From Opitutaceae bacterium (GTDB lineage: Bacteria; Verrucomicrobiota; Verrucomicrobiia; Opitutales; Opitutaceae): a DNA stretch of 10,335 nt. Numbering within the stretch: position 1 is the first letter of the stretch; each line of letters begins with the position of its first letter. Made by a program: the position numbers and the translations under genes. The notes beneath the pieces were generated by a model. It was not told where the DNA came from. It did no database searches and saw only the letters and a program-made list of their open reading frames with translations. Below, piece by piece: positions 10,266 to 10,335 of the stretch. Location: positions 1 through 10,335 of the forward strand of contig JAIRTK010000009.1 of assembly GCA_031254955.1 (NCBI GenBank), given 5' to 3'.

Positions 10266-10335
10266 CTACGGCGTGACGCCTTTTTTGAGGATGAGGTTGC
10301 CGTATTTGGCGGTCTCGCCGGTCATCACGACGGCA
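10266..10335 (-). CDS. C-terminal end of an unrecognised protein (partial)
   Basis: On the minus strand a reading frame enters from the right edge and gives 22 codons, VVMTGETAKYGNLILKKG being the central part, ending in a TAG at 10266-10268. The composition (mixed hydrophobic, charged and Gly residues, with C or G in most third positions) looks like real protein and unlike the repetitive shadow frames elsewhere. It is too short for me to assign a family. If real, the gene lies upstream of nadK on the same strand, separated by the repeat-rich region. Confidence 0.5.
   Translation of the reverse strand, partial: AVVMTGETAKYGNLILKKGVTP

Overview
The window reads as a chromosomal segment of a GC-rich bacterium. 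Gene content and protein style (an 840-residue GyrB with the Gram-negative-type insertion, an 844-residue GyrA, dispersed CAGTTTC-type repeats and CACGGGCG-type palindromes) suggest the Verrucomicrobiota, perhaps Opitutaceae. That placement is an inference from overall look; there is no rRNA or other marker to confirm it.

Layout. Almost everything lies on the minus strand and should be read right to left. At the right edge is the last 22 codons of an unrecognised gene (10266-10335). Next comes a 542-base gene-free stretch holding short CAGTTTC tandem repeats, an inverted copy of them and a 206-base imperfect palindrome (9943-10148). nadK (NAD kinase) follows at 8884-9723. The only plus-strand gene is an Rrf2-family regulator (8349-8762), convergent with nadK and divergent from gyrB.

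From 8141 down to the left edge runs a co-directional block: gyrB, a VapB (AbrB-fold)/VapC (PIN) toxin-antitoxin pair, an unknown membrane protein, gyrA, a XamI-family restriction endonuclease, and the start of a gamma-class DNA adenine methyltransferase that runs off the left edge. Gaps are short: 84, -4, 30, 53, 18 and -4 bases.

The genes fall into two sets. GyrA and GyrB are the two subunits of DNA gyrase, which introduces negative supercoils. Between and directly behind them sit two self-maintaining modules, VapBC and a type II restriction-modification pair, plus the unknown membrane protein. All share the gyrase orientation and show no sign of disrupting gyrA or gyrB. Parts of the restriction and membrane genes are visibly poorer in G+C than the gyrase genes, which suggests later acquisition. 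The most interesting reading is that the gyrase locus has served as a landing place for addiction and defence modules that may share its transcription. No wholly new system can be demonstrated from sequence alone; the membrane protein and the 206-base palindrome are the least explained items.
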